A stretch of 61,054 nucleotides of DNA. Origin: Bacillota bacterium. Its GTDB lineage: Bacteria > Bacillota > Clostridia > Christensenellales > CAG-138. A model generated the notes under the pieces. It worked only from the letters and a program-made list of their open reading frames with translations. It was not told the origin of the DNA and made no database searches. Of the stretch, positions 1 through 8,391 are shown in pieces. The DNA is taken from assembly GCA_023399275.1 (NCBI GenBank), contig JAEWQH010000050.1, forward strand, positions 1 to 61,054, written 5' to 3'. The position numbers and the translations under genes were made by a program. How positions within the stretch are numbered: position 1 is the first letter of the stretch; every line of letters starts with the position of its first letter.

Positions 1-1
1 A

Positions 2-1963
2 GCCTACCTCGGCAGCGGGTTGATCAAAGGCGTCGGGCCCGCTACCGCGCGCGCCATCGTTGCGGCGTTTGGCATGGATACGCTGCGCGTGCTGGACGAG
101 GACCCGCTCCGGCTTTCGGAAATTCCCGGCATCGGCGCAAAGCGGCGGGATATGATCCTGGCGAGCTATACGGAAAACCGCATGATGCGCGATATTCTGC
201 TTGCTTTGGAGCCGTACGGCATAACGGTCAACCAGGCGTATAAGCTCTACAAGATCTACGGCGAGCTCTGTCTGGCCCGCATCGAGGAGGACCCGTATCA
301 GATCATCCGGGATGTGGATGGCATCGGCTTTATCACGGCGGACAAGATCGCGCAGAATGTGGCCGGGTTTTCGTTTGATTCCGAGTCGCGGATTCGCGCA
401 GGGCTGCTGTATGCGCTCACCATGGCAGCAAATGAATACGGGCATACGTATCTTCCAAAGCCCTCATTGCTCGCCTACGCAGCCAAGCTGCTCGGCGCGC
501 CGGAGGATCGCCTGAGCGAGACGCTCGACGTGCTGGTCTCGCGCGGCGAAGCCATGCAGCAATACGTCGGCGAGGCGGAAGCGGTGTTCTTGCCCTATTT
601 TGAGCGCATCGAAACATATATCGCCGAAAAGCTGCTCAAGCTCTCGCAAAAGCCGGTGGAGAACCCATTTTTTGACTTTGCAGCGATCCAATCCGCGCAG
701 AAGCTCGAGCTCTCGGGGCAACAGCGCGGCGCCGTACTTGCGGCGTTGGGCGAAGGCGCACTGGTCATCACCGGCGGTCCCGGAACGGGTAAAACGACGA
801 TCATCCGCTTCATCACCGCCATTATGGAGGAGATCGGGCTGGAGGTCGCGCTCACCGCGCCGACCGGGCGCGCCGCCAAGCGGATGAACGACGCCACGGG
901 CCACGAGGCAAAGACCATCCACCGTCTGCTCGAATACGTGCCCGGCGAGGGGTTCCTGCGCAATGCAGATGATCCGCTCTACGCCGACATGGTCATCGTA
1001 GACGAAGTGAGCATGGTGGACGCGCAGCTCATGTATGCGCTGCTCAAAGCGATCCCGATCGGCACGCGGCTTATCCTCGTCGGCGATGCAGATCAGCTGC
1101 CTTCCGTCGGCGCGGGCGACGTGCTGCGAGATATCATCGGCAGCGAAGCCATCCGTGTGGTGCGGCTCGATGAGATCTTCCGTCAGGCGCAATCGAGCAT
1201 GATCGTCACCAATGCGCATCGCATCAACCTGGGCTTTGCCCCGCTGCTGGACGCGCCGGAGAGCGATTTTTTGTTTGAGGACGTCGCCTCGCAGGATCGC
1301 ATTTTGAATCGCATTTTGCAGGTCTGCACCAGTCCCGGTCAGGTGCTCGCCACCAGCGAACCGCTGCTGGACGTGCAGGTGCTTGCGCCCATGAAGAAGG
1401 GCGTGCTCGGCGTTTGGAACATCAACGCCAAGCTGCAGGCAGCACTCAATCCACCCGCGCCGCATAAACGCGAGCATATCAGCGGGGACACGGTCTTTCG
1501 CGAGGGGGACCGCATCATGCAGATGAAGAACAACTACAAGGTCGAGTGGCGCAAAAAGCTGCCGGGCGGCGGCAGCGAGGACGGCACGGGCGCCTTCAAC
1601 GGAGACCTAGGCACGATTTACCAAATTCGCGAGGAGGATCGCACGCTGAGCGTCGTCTTCGACGATGAGCGGCTCGCCGTATTTGACTTTACGCATATCG
1701 ACGAGCTGGAGCTGGCCTACTGCATCTCAATCCACAAAAGTCAGGGAAGCGAATTCCCCATCGTGATTTTGCCGATGTTTGGCGCTGCATCGCCCATGAT
1801 GACGCGAAATCTCCTGTATACCGCCGTTACGCGCGCCAAGAAACAGGTCGTCTGCATCGGGCGCCGGGATGCGTTGATGAGCATGGTCAACAACAACCGC
1901 ACCGACAGGCGCTACACCGCGCTCGGCTGCCGCCTCGTCGATCTAAAGGCGCTCGTGGTATGA
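2..1963 (+). CDS. recD2: RecD2-family ATP-dependent DNA helicase, 5' end outside window
   Basis: Superfamily 1B 5'-3' DNA helicase of the RecD2/TraA type, thought to act in DNA repair and recombination without RecBC. The frame is open from base 2, so the first 80-100 residues (N-terminal domain) lie upstream; 653 residues are visible and a whole RecD2 is about 720-750. Visible order: helix-hairpin-helix motifs (GVGPATA, EIPGIGAK, DGIGFITA) in the first 120 residues, Walker A GGPGTGKTT near base 772, Walker B VDEVSMVD near base 1000, motif III GDADQLPSVG, then the UvrD_C_2 part with SIHKSQGSEF and YTAVTRAK. The HhH region separates RecD2 from RecD of RecBCD. The stop overlaps the start of comF by four bases (ATGA), so the two are translationally coupled. 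Confidence 0.93.
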   Translation, partial: AYLGSGLIKGVGPATARAIVAAFGMDTLRVLDEDPLRLSEIPGIGAKRRDMILASYTENRMMRDILLALEPYGITVNQAYKLYKIYGELCLARIEEDPYQIIRDVDGIGFITADKIAQNVAGFSFDSESRIRAGLLYALTMAANEYGHTYLPKPSLLAYAAKLLGAPEDRLSETLDVLVSRGEAMQQYVGEAEAVFLPYFERIETYIAEKLLKLSQKPVENPFFDFAAIQSAQKLELSGQQRGAVLAALGEGALVITGGPGTGKTTIIRFITAIMEEIGLEVALTAPTGRAAKRMNDATGHEAKTIHRLLEYVPGEGFLRNADDPLYADMVIVDEVSMVDAQLMYALLKAIPIGTRLILVGDADQLPSVGAGDVLRDIIGSEAIRVVRLDEIFRQAQSSMIVTNAHRINLGFAPLLDAPESDFLFEDVASQDRILNRILQVCTSPGQVLATSEPLLDVQVLAPMKKGVLGVWNINAKLQAALNPPAPHKREHISGDTVFREGDRIMQMKNNYKVEWRKKLPGGGSEDGTGAFNGDLGTIYQIREEDRTLSVVFDDERLAVFDFTHIDELELAYCISIHKSQGSEFPIVILPMFGAASPMMTRNLLYTAVTRAKKQVVCIGRRDALMSMVNNNRTDRRYTALGCRLVDLKALVV

Positions 1964-2631
1964 GCGGCGAATCTCCGCGCGGCATTTCGAAGCACCTGCT
2001 GGACGCGCTGTATCCGCCGGCTGTCGCCTGCGCCTTATGCAACCGCGAAGCGCTGCTCGGGGAGGATCGCCTCTGCGCGGCCTGCCACGCGGCGCTCTCC
2101 CCCGCGCCCGCGCTCGACTGCCCCGCCCTGCTCGACGGCATCGTTGCTGCCTACCGGTATGACGGCAGCCCAAGGGAAGGCATCCGCTCGCTCAAGTATC
2201 AGGGGCAGGTACGCCTCGCATCCTTTTTCGCGGATGCGATCTCTCTGCCGCCAGATTGGCGGATCGATCGTGTCGCGCCCGTTCCGCTGCATCCGCTCAA
2301 GCAATGGCTGCGCTCTTATAATCAAAGTGAGCTGATCGCGCAGGCGATCTGCCGACGCTATGGGCTGGCGCAGCAAAACGAGCTGCTGCGGCGCACGCGC
2401 TTTACCCGCTCCCAAACCAAACTCAGCGAGTTTGAACGCGCTAAAAACGTAAGCGGCGCCTTTACGGCGTCTTCCGCCGCGCAAGGGCTCTCGATCCTGC
2501 TTATAGACGATGTAACGACCTCGCACAGCACGCTGCTGGCCTGCGCCGCCGCGTTGCGCAGAGCCGGAGCAGCGCGCATATACGCCGCATGCGCCGCCGC
2601 AGCGCTGCATCGAGACGAGAGCGGGCTGTAA
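1960..2631 (+). CDS. comF: ComF family phosphoribosyltransferase-like protein
   Basis: ComF-type protein, 223 aa, needed in several bacteria for DNA uptake during transformation and possibly for handling single-stranded DNA in the cytoplasm. The N-terminus carries a four-cysteine zinc finger (CALC near residue 25 and CAAC about 15 residues later). The C-terminal half is a PRTase domain; the PRPP loop reads LLIDDVTTSHST, where most relatives have DDVxTTGAT, so the TG pair is replaced by SH. VAPVPLHPLKQWLRSYNQSE is the family's conserved central segment. Start ATG overlaps the recD2 stop. A strong hairpin terminator follows directly. recD2-comF linkage fits DNA processing, but natural competence is not proved by this. 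Confidence 0.9.
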   Translation: MSGESPRGISKHLLDALYPPAVACALCNREALLGEDRLCAACHAALSPAPALDCPALLDGIVAAYRYDGSPREGIRSLKYQGQVRLASFFADAISLPPDWRIDRVAPVPLHPLKQWLRSYNQSELIAQAICRRYGLAQQNELLRRTRFTRSQTKLSEFERAKNVSGAFTASSAAQGLSILLIDDVTTSHSTLLACAAALRRAGAARIYAACAAAALHRDESGL

Positions 2632-2645
2632 CGCCGGCATGACAG

Positions 2646-2676
2646 AGCCGCCTGATTTCGCTTCAGGCGGCTTTTT
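2646..2676 (+). terminator. Rho-independent terminator of recD2-comF
   Basis: Perfect 10-bp stem (AGCCGCCTGA with TCAGGCGGCT), 7-nt loop, then five T residues on the plus strand, 15 bases after the comF stop. Confidence 0.9.
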
Positions 2677-2696
2677 GCCGGGTGCGATCGGCTTTG

Positions 2697-3875
2697 CTAG
2701 ATATATTGATTCCCCCCCGCCCGTCTGCCGGAGACAAAGATAACTGCGATCAATACGCCGACGCAGGCAAACGCTGCGTTCCAACTGCCCGTCCAGTCAA
2801 ACAGCCAACCGCCGAGAAACGGCCCCAGTGCGCCGAACGCATAGCCGAGAGACTGCACCATGCCGGAGAGGCTTGTTGCCCGCTCCGCGTTTTTGGCGCG
2901 CAGGCTGATGAACAGCATGCAGAGGTTGAAGCAGGATCCGGTCGAAAAGCCGTAGAGCATGACGCAGACTGTCAGCAGCGCAGCGGATTTGGCAAATACC
3001 AGCCCGCCGAGCGAAAGAATGTACAGCGCGGATACAACGCAGATCAGCCCGCGCTGATCCTTCAGCCGCGTCGCGACGGCAGGAATTATGAACGCCGCCG
3101 GGATGGTCGTCAATTGAAACGCAAACGCCAGATATCCGGCCTGCTCGGGCGCGAAGCCTTTGTAGAGCGCGATGCTCGGCAGCCACGAGGTGAAGAAGTA
3201 GAAGAGAAACGACTGCGCGCCCATGAGAACCGTCAGCCACCAGGCGAGCCCTGTGCGCCAGACGGATTTTTCCGTTTCTTCCGTCTTTGCCGCCTCCGGC
3301 CCCCGTCCTGCGATGACGAGCCTCCGCTGCGGCAGCCATACGAGGATGCCGACGGCGGCAAGCCCCAGCCAGACCGCAAGTGCGTTTCTCCAGCCCACGC
3401 CCTGCAGCGTCGAGAGCGGATAGCTTACCGCGGCGGACACCGCGGCAAACGACGTCATCGAGATCGTAAACGCCCCCGTCGCCAGACCGATCCGCTCCGG
3501 AAAGCGAGCCTTGATGATGCCCGGCACAAGGACGTTGCCGATCGCGATGCCCGCGCCAAGCAGCAGTGTGCCGGCAAAGAGGCCCACGTTTCCGCCATAG
3601 GAGCGCAGCGCAACGCCCGCAAGAACCGCCGCAACGGCATACAGCAGCGCCCTTCCCGCTCCGAGGCGGTCGCTTATGCGCCGTACAAACGGCGAAAGCA
3701 CCGCGAACATGATCAGCGGAATCGTCGTAAGCAGCCCGAACACACCGTTGGAAAACGGAAGCTCCGCCTTCATGGAGGTGATCAGCGGGCCAACTGCCGT
3801 GATCGGCGCGCGCAGGTTGACCGAGACGAAGATCAAACCGATAAACAGCAGCACATTGAATGTTTTTTTCGTCAA
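2697..3875 (-). CDS. MFS transporter, CynX/NimT family
   Basis: Major facilitator membrane transporter, 392 aa with about 12 hydrophobic segments. The N-terminal signature NLRAPITAVGPL in TM1 is the hallmark of the CynX/NimT group, whose members export or import cyanate, 2-nitroimidazole or other small compounds; the substrate here cannot be read from sequence. The cytoplasmic loop RRISDRLGAGRAL corresponds to the MFS A-motif. Start is a TTG (bases 3873-3875) with AAGGA nine bases upstream; no ATG is better placed. The gene stands alone on the minus strand. It converges on comF, and the terminator between them points away from it. Confidence 0.85.
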   Translation of the reverse strand: MTKKTFNVLLFIGLIFVSVNLRAPITAVGPLITSMKAELPFSNGVFGLLTTIPLIMFAVLSPFVRRISDRLGAGRALLYAVAAVLAGVALRSYGGNVGLFAGTLLLGAGIAIGNVLVPGIIKARFPERIGLATGAFTISMTSFAAVSAAVSYPLSTLQGVGWRNALAVWLGLAAVGILVWLPQRRLVIAGRGPEAAKTEETEKSVWRTGLAWWLTVLMGAQSFLFYFFTSWLPSIALYKGFAPEQAGYLAFAFQLTTIPAAFIIPAVATRLKDQRGLICVVSALYILSLGGLVFAKSAALLTVCVMLYGFSTGSCFNLCMLFISLRAKNAERATSLSGMVQSLGYAFGALGPFLGGWLFDWTGSWNAAFACVGVLIAVIFVSGRRAGGNQYI

Positions 3876-4338
3876 AACGATGGGTCCTTTCCCTTCGCCG
3901 CCCGCATACGCGCGGCAACGTAATCCCGCAGCAGAACGGGCAGATATCCTGACAGGATGAATTGCAGAGTCTTATCTCATTTTAACCGTATCCTACAAAA
4001 AAAGATATGCATTTTAGAAAACAGCGGAAAATATGAAAAGCACGTTTCCGCCCTCCGGGCAAGATATGCGCTTGTCCGGAGAAGCGCACGGGTGTGATCC
4101 CTGCCCTGTCCTCAGGGCTCCGTTCGCTGTGTGCACACGGCGTTCAAATCCGCCATGTTTCCCTTTGCCGGGTGCAATCAAAAAGCAGCAAGATGCGCTT
4201 CAAGCGATCATCTTCCCCCATGCAGCAGACGGTAAAAAACGGTTCAAAGCCTTGACATTTGGATCTTGGATGGCTGGCGTGAATAAAACAAAGAACGCCA
4301 ACTTCGATACGCACAGTATCAAAATTAGCGTTCTCGTC
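3876..4338. other. Intergenic region upstream of the MFS gene, hairpin-rich
   Basis: 463 bases without a convincing gene. The part next to the MFS start is A/T-rich (3960-4040), probably its promoter, but I find no good -35/-10 pair. Bases 4045-4160 are GC-rich with short dyads: GCGCTT/AAGCGC around an 8-nt loop (4068-4087) and the palindrome GTGTGCACAC near 4130. The end of the region is the terminator of tRNA-Ser. No known riboswitch consensus was recognised. Confidence 0.5.
4282..4334 (-). terminator. Terminator of tRNA-Ser
   Basis: On the minus strand a 19-bp stem (4316-4334 pairing with 4292-4310) closes a 5-nt loop and is followed by TTGTTTTATT. Three of the 19 pairs are G-U and all are in the minus-strand RNA; the plus-strand RNA would have A-C mismatches there. 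This shows the hairpin serves the minus strand. Confidence 0.88.
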
Positions 4339-4426
4339 TGGCGGAGGGCCAGGGATTCGAACCCTGGGTCCCTTTCGGGACACGGCATTTCGAGTGCCGC
4401 ACGATCGACCACTCTGACAACCCTCC
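4339..4426 (-). tRNA. tRNA-Ser (anticodon CGA)
   Basis: 88 nt including encoded CCA. Acceptor GGAGGGT pairs with GCCCTCC, discriminator G. Anticodon loop CTCGAAA gives anticodon CGA (reads UCG). A long variable arm (GTCCCGAAAGGGAC) is typical of class II serine tRNA, and the T arm has GGTTCGAATCC. It has its own promoter and terminator, so it is a single-gene unit. Confidence 0.97.
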
Positions 4427-4447
4427 ACGCATGCTCGCGCAAGGGAT

Positions 4448-4476
4448 ATTATACTGAAGTCCCCGTGCAAATGCAA
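4448..4476 (-). promoter_or_regulatory. Promoter of tRNA-Ser
   Basis: On the minus strand TTGCAT, 17-bp spacer, TATAAT (perfect -10). The predicted start lies about 15 bases before the mature tRNA 5' end, as usual for tRNA genes. Confidence 0.8.
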
Positions 4477-4486
4477 TCGTTTCATC

Positions 4487-4516
4487 AAAAAAGGGGCACG
4501 CATTCTGCCGTGCCCC
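4487..4516 (-). terminator. Terminator of glgP
   Basis: Minus strand: 8-bp stem GGGGCACG/CGTGCCCC, 8-nt loop, followed by six T. It lies 51 bases after the glgP stop and before the tRNA-Ser promoter. Confidence 0.9.
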
Positions 4517-4566
4517 CTCTGCCGTTAATCATATTCCTGCTTCGGCACCCCTGCGGCGCACGCGCC

Positions 4567-6936
4567 TTAGAAGAGCCTCGTGCTCTCCAGCGGCGGAAGC
4601 GGCTCGATATGCCAGATCTCGCTGGCATACTCGCGAATCGTTCGATCCGAACTGAACTTCGCGCTGCTGGCGACGTTCATCAGGCACTTTCGGCCGAAGC
4701 TCAACCGGTCGCGATAGTCGCGGTTAACGTCCGCGCGCCGCTGACAGAATGCCAGCAGTTCCTGCAGTACGAAATACTGATCCGGCTTCGACCAGTCGTT
4801 GCCAAAGAGCAGCGAGCGATGCAGATCGGAAAACGCGCCGCTGTTGTCGTCGTTGAGCGTGCCGTCGATCAGCGAATCCACCACGCGGCGCACGCGCGGC
4901 TCATAGTCGTAGATCGCCTTCGGGTTATAGTGCGGCCGAAGCTCGTTGAGCTCCTGCACGCTCGCGCCGAAGATATAGTTGTTTTCGAGCCCCGCCTGCT
5001 CAACGATCTCCACATTCGCGCCGTCAAAGGTGCCGAGCGTGACCGCGCCGTTGAGCATGAGCTTCATGTTACCCGTTCCGCTGGCCTCGGTGCCCGCGGG
5101 CGAAATCTGCTCGGATACGTCCGCCGCCGGGATGATGTGCTCGGCATAGGAGCAGTTGTAGTTCTGAACGAAGACAACGCGCATCTTGTCCGCCATGTCG
5201 GGGTCGGCGTTGATGAGCCGCGCCAGTTCGTTGATGTACTTGATGATCGCCTTGGCGCGGATATACCCCGGCGCGGCTTTCGCGCCGAAGATGTATGCCG
5301 TCGGCGTAAAGTCCGTAATGCGCCCGTCCTTGATGCCAAAATAGGTGTCGAGTATGCCAAACGCGTTGAGTAGCTGACGCTTGTATTCATGCATACGCTT
5401 GACCTGAACGTCAAAGATGAAGTCCGGCGGCAGGTGAACGTATTCGCGCTGTTGGATCAGGCGGCTAAGCTGCTCTTTTTTGAGACGCTTGACCTCGTTG
5501 AACTGCTCGACGTCCGCGTCCGTCAGGTGCTCCTTGAGCGCGCCGATGCGCTCGAGATCGGAGAGGTACCCCTTGCCGATGCGCGCGTCGAGATAATCAC
5601 ACAGTTCGGGGTTGCAAAGCCCCAGCCAGCGACGCTGCGTGATGCCGTTTGTCTTGTTTTGAAAGCGCTCCGGATATGCCGCGTACCACTCCTTGAGCAC
5701 GTCGTGCTTGAGGATCTCGGTGTGCAGCGCAGCCACGCCGTTGATATAGCGCGAGCAGTAGACCGCGAGGTTCGCCATGTGGATCAGCTTGCCCTGGATA
5801 ATGGACATGCGCGAACAGTCGAACTTGCGTGCCATCAGCTCACCGCAGAGCCTCGCGTTGATCTGATAGATGATGTCAAAGACCTCCGGCAGCACGGACT
5901 TAAACAAATTGACATCCCACTTCTCCAGTGCCTCCGCCATGACGGTGTGGTTGGTGTAGGAAAACGTATGGGAAGCGATTTCAAACGCACGGTCGAAGGA
6001 GATCCCCTCCTGCATGAGCAGGCGGATCAGCTCAGGGATGCTCACGGTCGGATGCGTATCGTTGAGCTGGATGGCCACATGCTCGGCGAAGCTGTCGATC
6101 GGCCGGTTTTCGCGCTTGAATCGCAGAAGGATATCCTGCAGGCTCGCGCTCGAGAGGAAGTACTGCTGCTTGAGGCGCAGCTTCTTCCCTGCCTCCGTCG
6201 AGTCGTTTGGATACAGTACGCGGGTGATATCCTCCACGGCGTTCTTTTCGAGCACCGCGAGAGAGTACTCCTGATCGTTAAAAAGCTTAAAGTCAAAGTC
6301 AGAGACCGCCTCGCTCTGCCAAAGGCGCAGTGTGCCGATATTGCTGGTGTTGTATCCAATCACGGGCATATCGTACGCCACCGCGCGCACGGTCATATCC
6401 GCGAAGCGCACGAGCATCTCGTGGGTGTCCCGCCGGCGGCTCCACGGGTCTCCGAAGCGCTGCCAGTCGTCCGCGCTCTCCACCTGAAAACCGTCGCTGA
6501 AGGACTGCTTGAACAGGCCATATTTATAGCGGATGCCATAGCCGTCCAGCGGCAGGTTCTCGCTCGCAGCAGAGTCGAGAAAACACGCAGCCAGCCGCCC
6601 AAGTCCGCCGTTTCCGAGCGCCGCGTCTTCAATGTCCTCAAAAATCGCGATGTCGAGCCCGCGGGACTCAAACTCGCGCTTCACCTCGCCGAGCAGGCCG
6701 AGCACAAACAGATTGTTGTATACGGTTCTGCCGACGAGATACTCCGCGCTGAAGTAATACGCCTCCCGGACACGTTCATGCGCATGGCGGCTTTCATACC
6801 AGTTTTCTGCGATCGCGGCCATCACCACGCCGGATAACGCATCATGCAGCTGCGCGGTCGTTGCGTCCAGAAACGACACCTGATGATTCTGCTTGAGCGC
6901 AAGCTCTATGCTCTCCATGATGTTGTCAATTTTCAC
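4567..6936 (-). CDS. glgP: Glycogen/alpha-glucan phosphorylase
   Basis: Cytoplasmic PLP-dependent phosphorylase that releases glucose-1-phosphate from alpha-1,4-glucan ends, 789 aa, normal for the family (about 800). Conserved segments are present: LGNGGLGRLAACFLDS near residue 100, NDTHPTVSIPEL, QNKTNGITQRRWL, and the PLP-lysine region EASGTGNMKLMLNGA near residue 640, followed by GTFDGANVEI. The start is GTG at 6936 because GAGAGGG sits eight bases upstream; the frame is open 25 codons further but that part is not homologous-looking. Monocistronic with promoter and terminator. No other glycogen gene is in the window, so its glg partners must be elsewhere. Confidence 0.96.
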   Translation of the reverse strand: MKIDNIMESIELALKQNHQVSFLDATTAQLHDALSGVVMAAIAENWYESRHAHERVREAYYFSAEYLVGRTVYNNLFVLGLLGEVKREFESRGLDIAIFEDIEDAALGNGGLGRLAACFLDSAASENLPLDGYGIRYKYGLFKQSFSDGFQVESADDWQRFGDPWSRRRDTHEMLVRFADMTVRAVAYDMPVIGYNTSNIGTLRLWQSEAVSDFDFKLFNDQEYSLAVLEKNAVEDITRVLYPNDSTEAGKKLRLKQQYFLSSASLQDILLRFKRENRPIDSFAEHVAIQLNDTHPTVSIPELIRLLMQEGISFDRAFEIASHTFSYTNHTVMAEALEKWDVNLFKSVLPEVFDIIYQINARLCGELMARKFDCSRMSIIQGKLIHMANLAVYCSRYINGVAALHTEILKHDVLKEWYAAYPERFQNKTNGITQRRWLGLCNPELCDYLDARIGKGYLSDLERIGALKEHLTDADVEQFNEVKRLKKEQLSRLIQQREYVHLPPDFIFDVQVKRMHEYKRQLLNAFGILDTYFGIKDGRITDFTPTAYIFGAKAAPGYIRAKAIIKYINELARLINADPDMADKMRVVFVQNYNCSYAEHIIPAADVSEQISPAGTEASGTGNMKLMLNGAVTLGTFDGANVEIVEQAGLENNYIFGASVQELNELRPHYNPKAIYDYEPRVRRVVDSLIDGTLNDDNSGAFSDLHRSLLFGNDWSKPDQYFVLQELLAFCQRRADVNRDYRDRLSFGRKCLMNVASSAKFSSDRTIREYASEIWHIEPLPPLESTRLF

Positions 6937-6969
6937 TCGATCTACCCTCTCTTTTTTGCATCGCGTCCT

Positions 6970-6998
6970 AGTATAGCACACTTTTTTTCGTATGAAAA
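6970..6998 (-). promoter_or_regulatory. Probable glgP promoter
   Basis: Minus strand TTTTCA, 17-bp spacer, TATACT; predicted start about 30 bases upstream of the GTG start. The -10 is good and the -35 moderate. Confidence 0.5.
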
Positions 6999-7230
6999 GA
7001 CGCTGATCCACGTACCTGCGCGGTAAAAAAGCCTATAGGTTCGCCTTTTTCCCGGGAATATGCCGCAGCGGACGCGCGCAGGGTGCCCGGCTCGGGGTTT
7101 TGCGCGTATTCAGCGCGATAGAAAGCGATCGATACGCGTATTCTATGTTTTTATCTTTGAAATGGTTGTGTATTGGGCCGCATGCTCCGGCGGTTCCCCG
7201 GCCGCACAAGGGACAAGCGGGAACGGCGTA

Positions 7231-7259
7231 TTGAATTCATGCGCAAATCGTGGTATAAA
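7231..7259 (+). promoter_or_regulatory. Promoter of ddl-murF
   Basis: TTGAAT, 17-bp spacer, TATAAA on the plus strand, about 70 bases before the ddl ATG. The rest of the 7012-7335 gap between the divergent glgP and ddl shows no other feature. Confidence 0.65.
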
Positions 7260-7335
7260 CATAAGAACGGTTTCGCCGGTCTCACGGCAAAGCCGCTCTG
7301 ACGCACCGATTCCCACATCGGAAAGGAAACCGCGT

Positions 7336-8391
7336 ATGAACATCGTAGTCCTCGCGGGCGGCCTCTCGCCGGAGCGAGACGTCTCCCTCTCCACCGGCAC
7401 CATGGTCACCAACGCCCTGCGCAAGAAAGGCCACCGCGCCATCCTGATCGACCTCTTTTTCGGGATCGAGCGCCTGCCGGATCCCGTCGAGTCGGCGTTT
7501 GCCGTGGACGGCATGCTGCCGCCCTTCTCCGTGCCCGAAGAAGCGCCGGATCTCGAGCAGGTGCGCGCCGCTAGGGCATCGGGCTTTTCCGCACAGATAG
7601 GCTCCGGCGTACTCGAGCTTTGCCGCGCCGCGGACCTTACGTTTCTCGCGCTGCACGGCGGCATCGGCGAAAACGGCAGCCTGCAGGCTTTCTTCGACCT
7701 CTGCGGCGTGCGATACACCGGCAGTCCGTCGATCGGCTGTGCTCTGGCGATGGACAAAGCCGTCAGCAAGTCGCTTCTGCGCAGCGAGGGCATCCTCACG
7801 GCGAACTGGGCCGTTGCGCGAAAGGGCGTCCCCTTCGACACGGAGCACTTCCCGATCCCCTGCGTGGTCAAGCCCAACAGCGGCGGCTCCAGCATCGGCG
7901 TCGCCATCGTAACGCAACGCGGCGCGCTTGCCCGCGCGATAGAGGAAGGGTTCCGGTTCGAAGACGAGCTGATCGTGGAGGAGTACGTGCGCGGCATGGA
8001 ACTCTCCGCCGGCGTGCTCGGCGGCGCGGATGGCTGCGAGGCTCTGCCGTTGATCGAGATCGTACCCAAGCACGGTTTTTACGACTATCAGCATAAATAT
8101 CAATCAGGCTGGACGGATGAGATCGTCCCCGCCCGCATCCCGCCGGAGCTTACGCTGCGCGTGCAGGCGCTTGCAAAGCAGGCCTTTTGCGCGCTCAAGC
8201 TCGGCGTCTATGCACGCATCGACTTTTTGCTCACCGCACAGGGCGAGCCGTATTGCCTTGAGGCAAACACGCTTCCAGGCATGACGCCGACGAGCCTGCT
8301 GCCGCAGGAGGCGGAGCACATGGGTCTCGACTACCCTTCCCTCTGCGAGGCCATCGTCCGCCGCTCGCTGGAGCGCTATGAGGCAACATGA
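7336..8391 (+). CDS. ddl: D-alanine--D-alanine ligase
   Basis: ATP-grasp ligase making D-Ala-D-Ala for peptidoglycan in the cytoplasm, 351 aa. N-terminal GGLSPERDVSL is the family's GGxSxEHxVSL motif; ATP-grasp residues are in VKPNSGGSSIGV and VEEYVRGMELS; the omega loop reads FYDYQHKY with the tyrosine expected for D-Ala specificity rather than D-lactate; the C-terminal metal site is in ARIDFLL and CLEANTLPGMT. ATG at 7336 follows GGAAAGG; an upstream extension of the frame has no such site. The stop overlaps murF by four bases. The tyrosine suggests the ordinary vancomycin-sensitive precursor. Confidence 0.95.
   Translation: MNIVVLAGGLSPERDVSLSTGTMVTNALRKKGHRAILIDLFFGIERLPDPVESAFAVDGMLPPFSVPEEAPDLEQVRAARASGFSAQIGSGVLELCRAADLTFLALHGGIGENGSLQAFFDLCGVRYTGSPSIGCALAMDKAVSKSLLRSEGILTANWAVARKGVPFDTEHFPIPCVVKPNSGGSSIGVAIVTQRGALARAIEEGFRFEDELIVEEYVRGMELSAGVLGGADGCEALPLIEIVPKHGFYDYQHKYQSGWTDEIVPARIPPELTLRVQALAKQAFCALKLGVYARIDFLLTAQGEPYCLEANTLPGMTPTSLLPQEAEHMGLDYPSLCEAIVRRSLERYEAT

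Noticed and set aside
2682..3923. Plus-strand open frame opposite the MFS gene
   Set aside because: Composition dominated by R, Q and D with no motif; the minus strand has a clear transporter.
4128..4155. tRNA-like GTTCAAATCC segment
   Set aside because: A T-loop-like string only; no acceptor or anticodon arm can be drawn around it.
4144..4503. Minus-strand frame of 119 codons over tRNA-Ser
   Set aside because: It is a translation of the tRNA and its flanks; the tRNA folds perfectly.
5389..6837. Long plus-strand open frame opposite glgP (482 codons)
   Set aside because: GC-rich antisense shadow: no ribosome site, no recognised motif, and the minus-strand protein is a clear phosphorylase.
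7060..7335. Upstream extension of ddl by 92 codons
   Set aside because: The promoter at 7231-7259 lies inside it, and the ATG at 7336 has a good ribosome site and starts at the conserved N-terminus.
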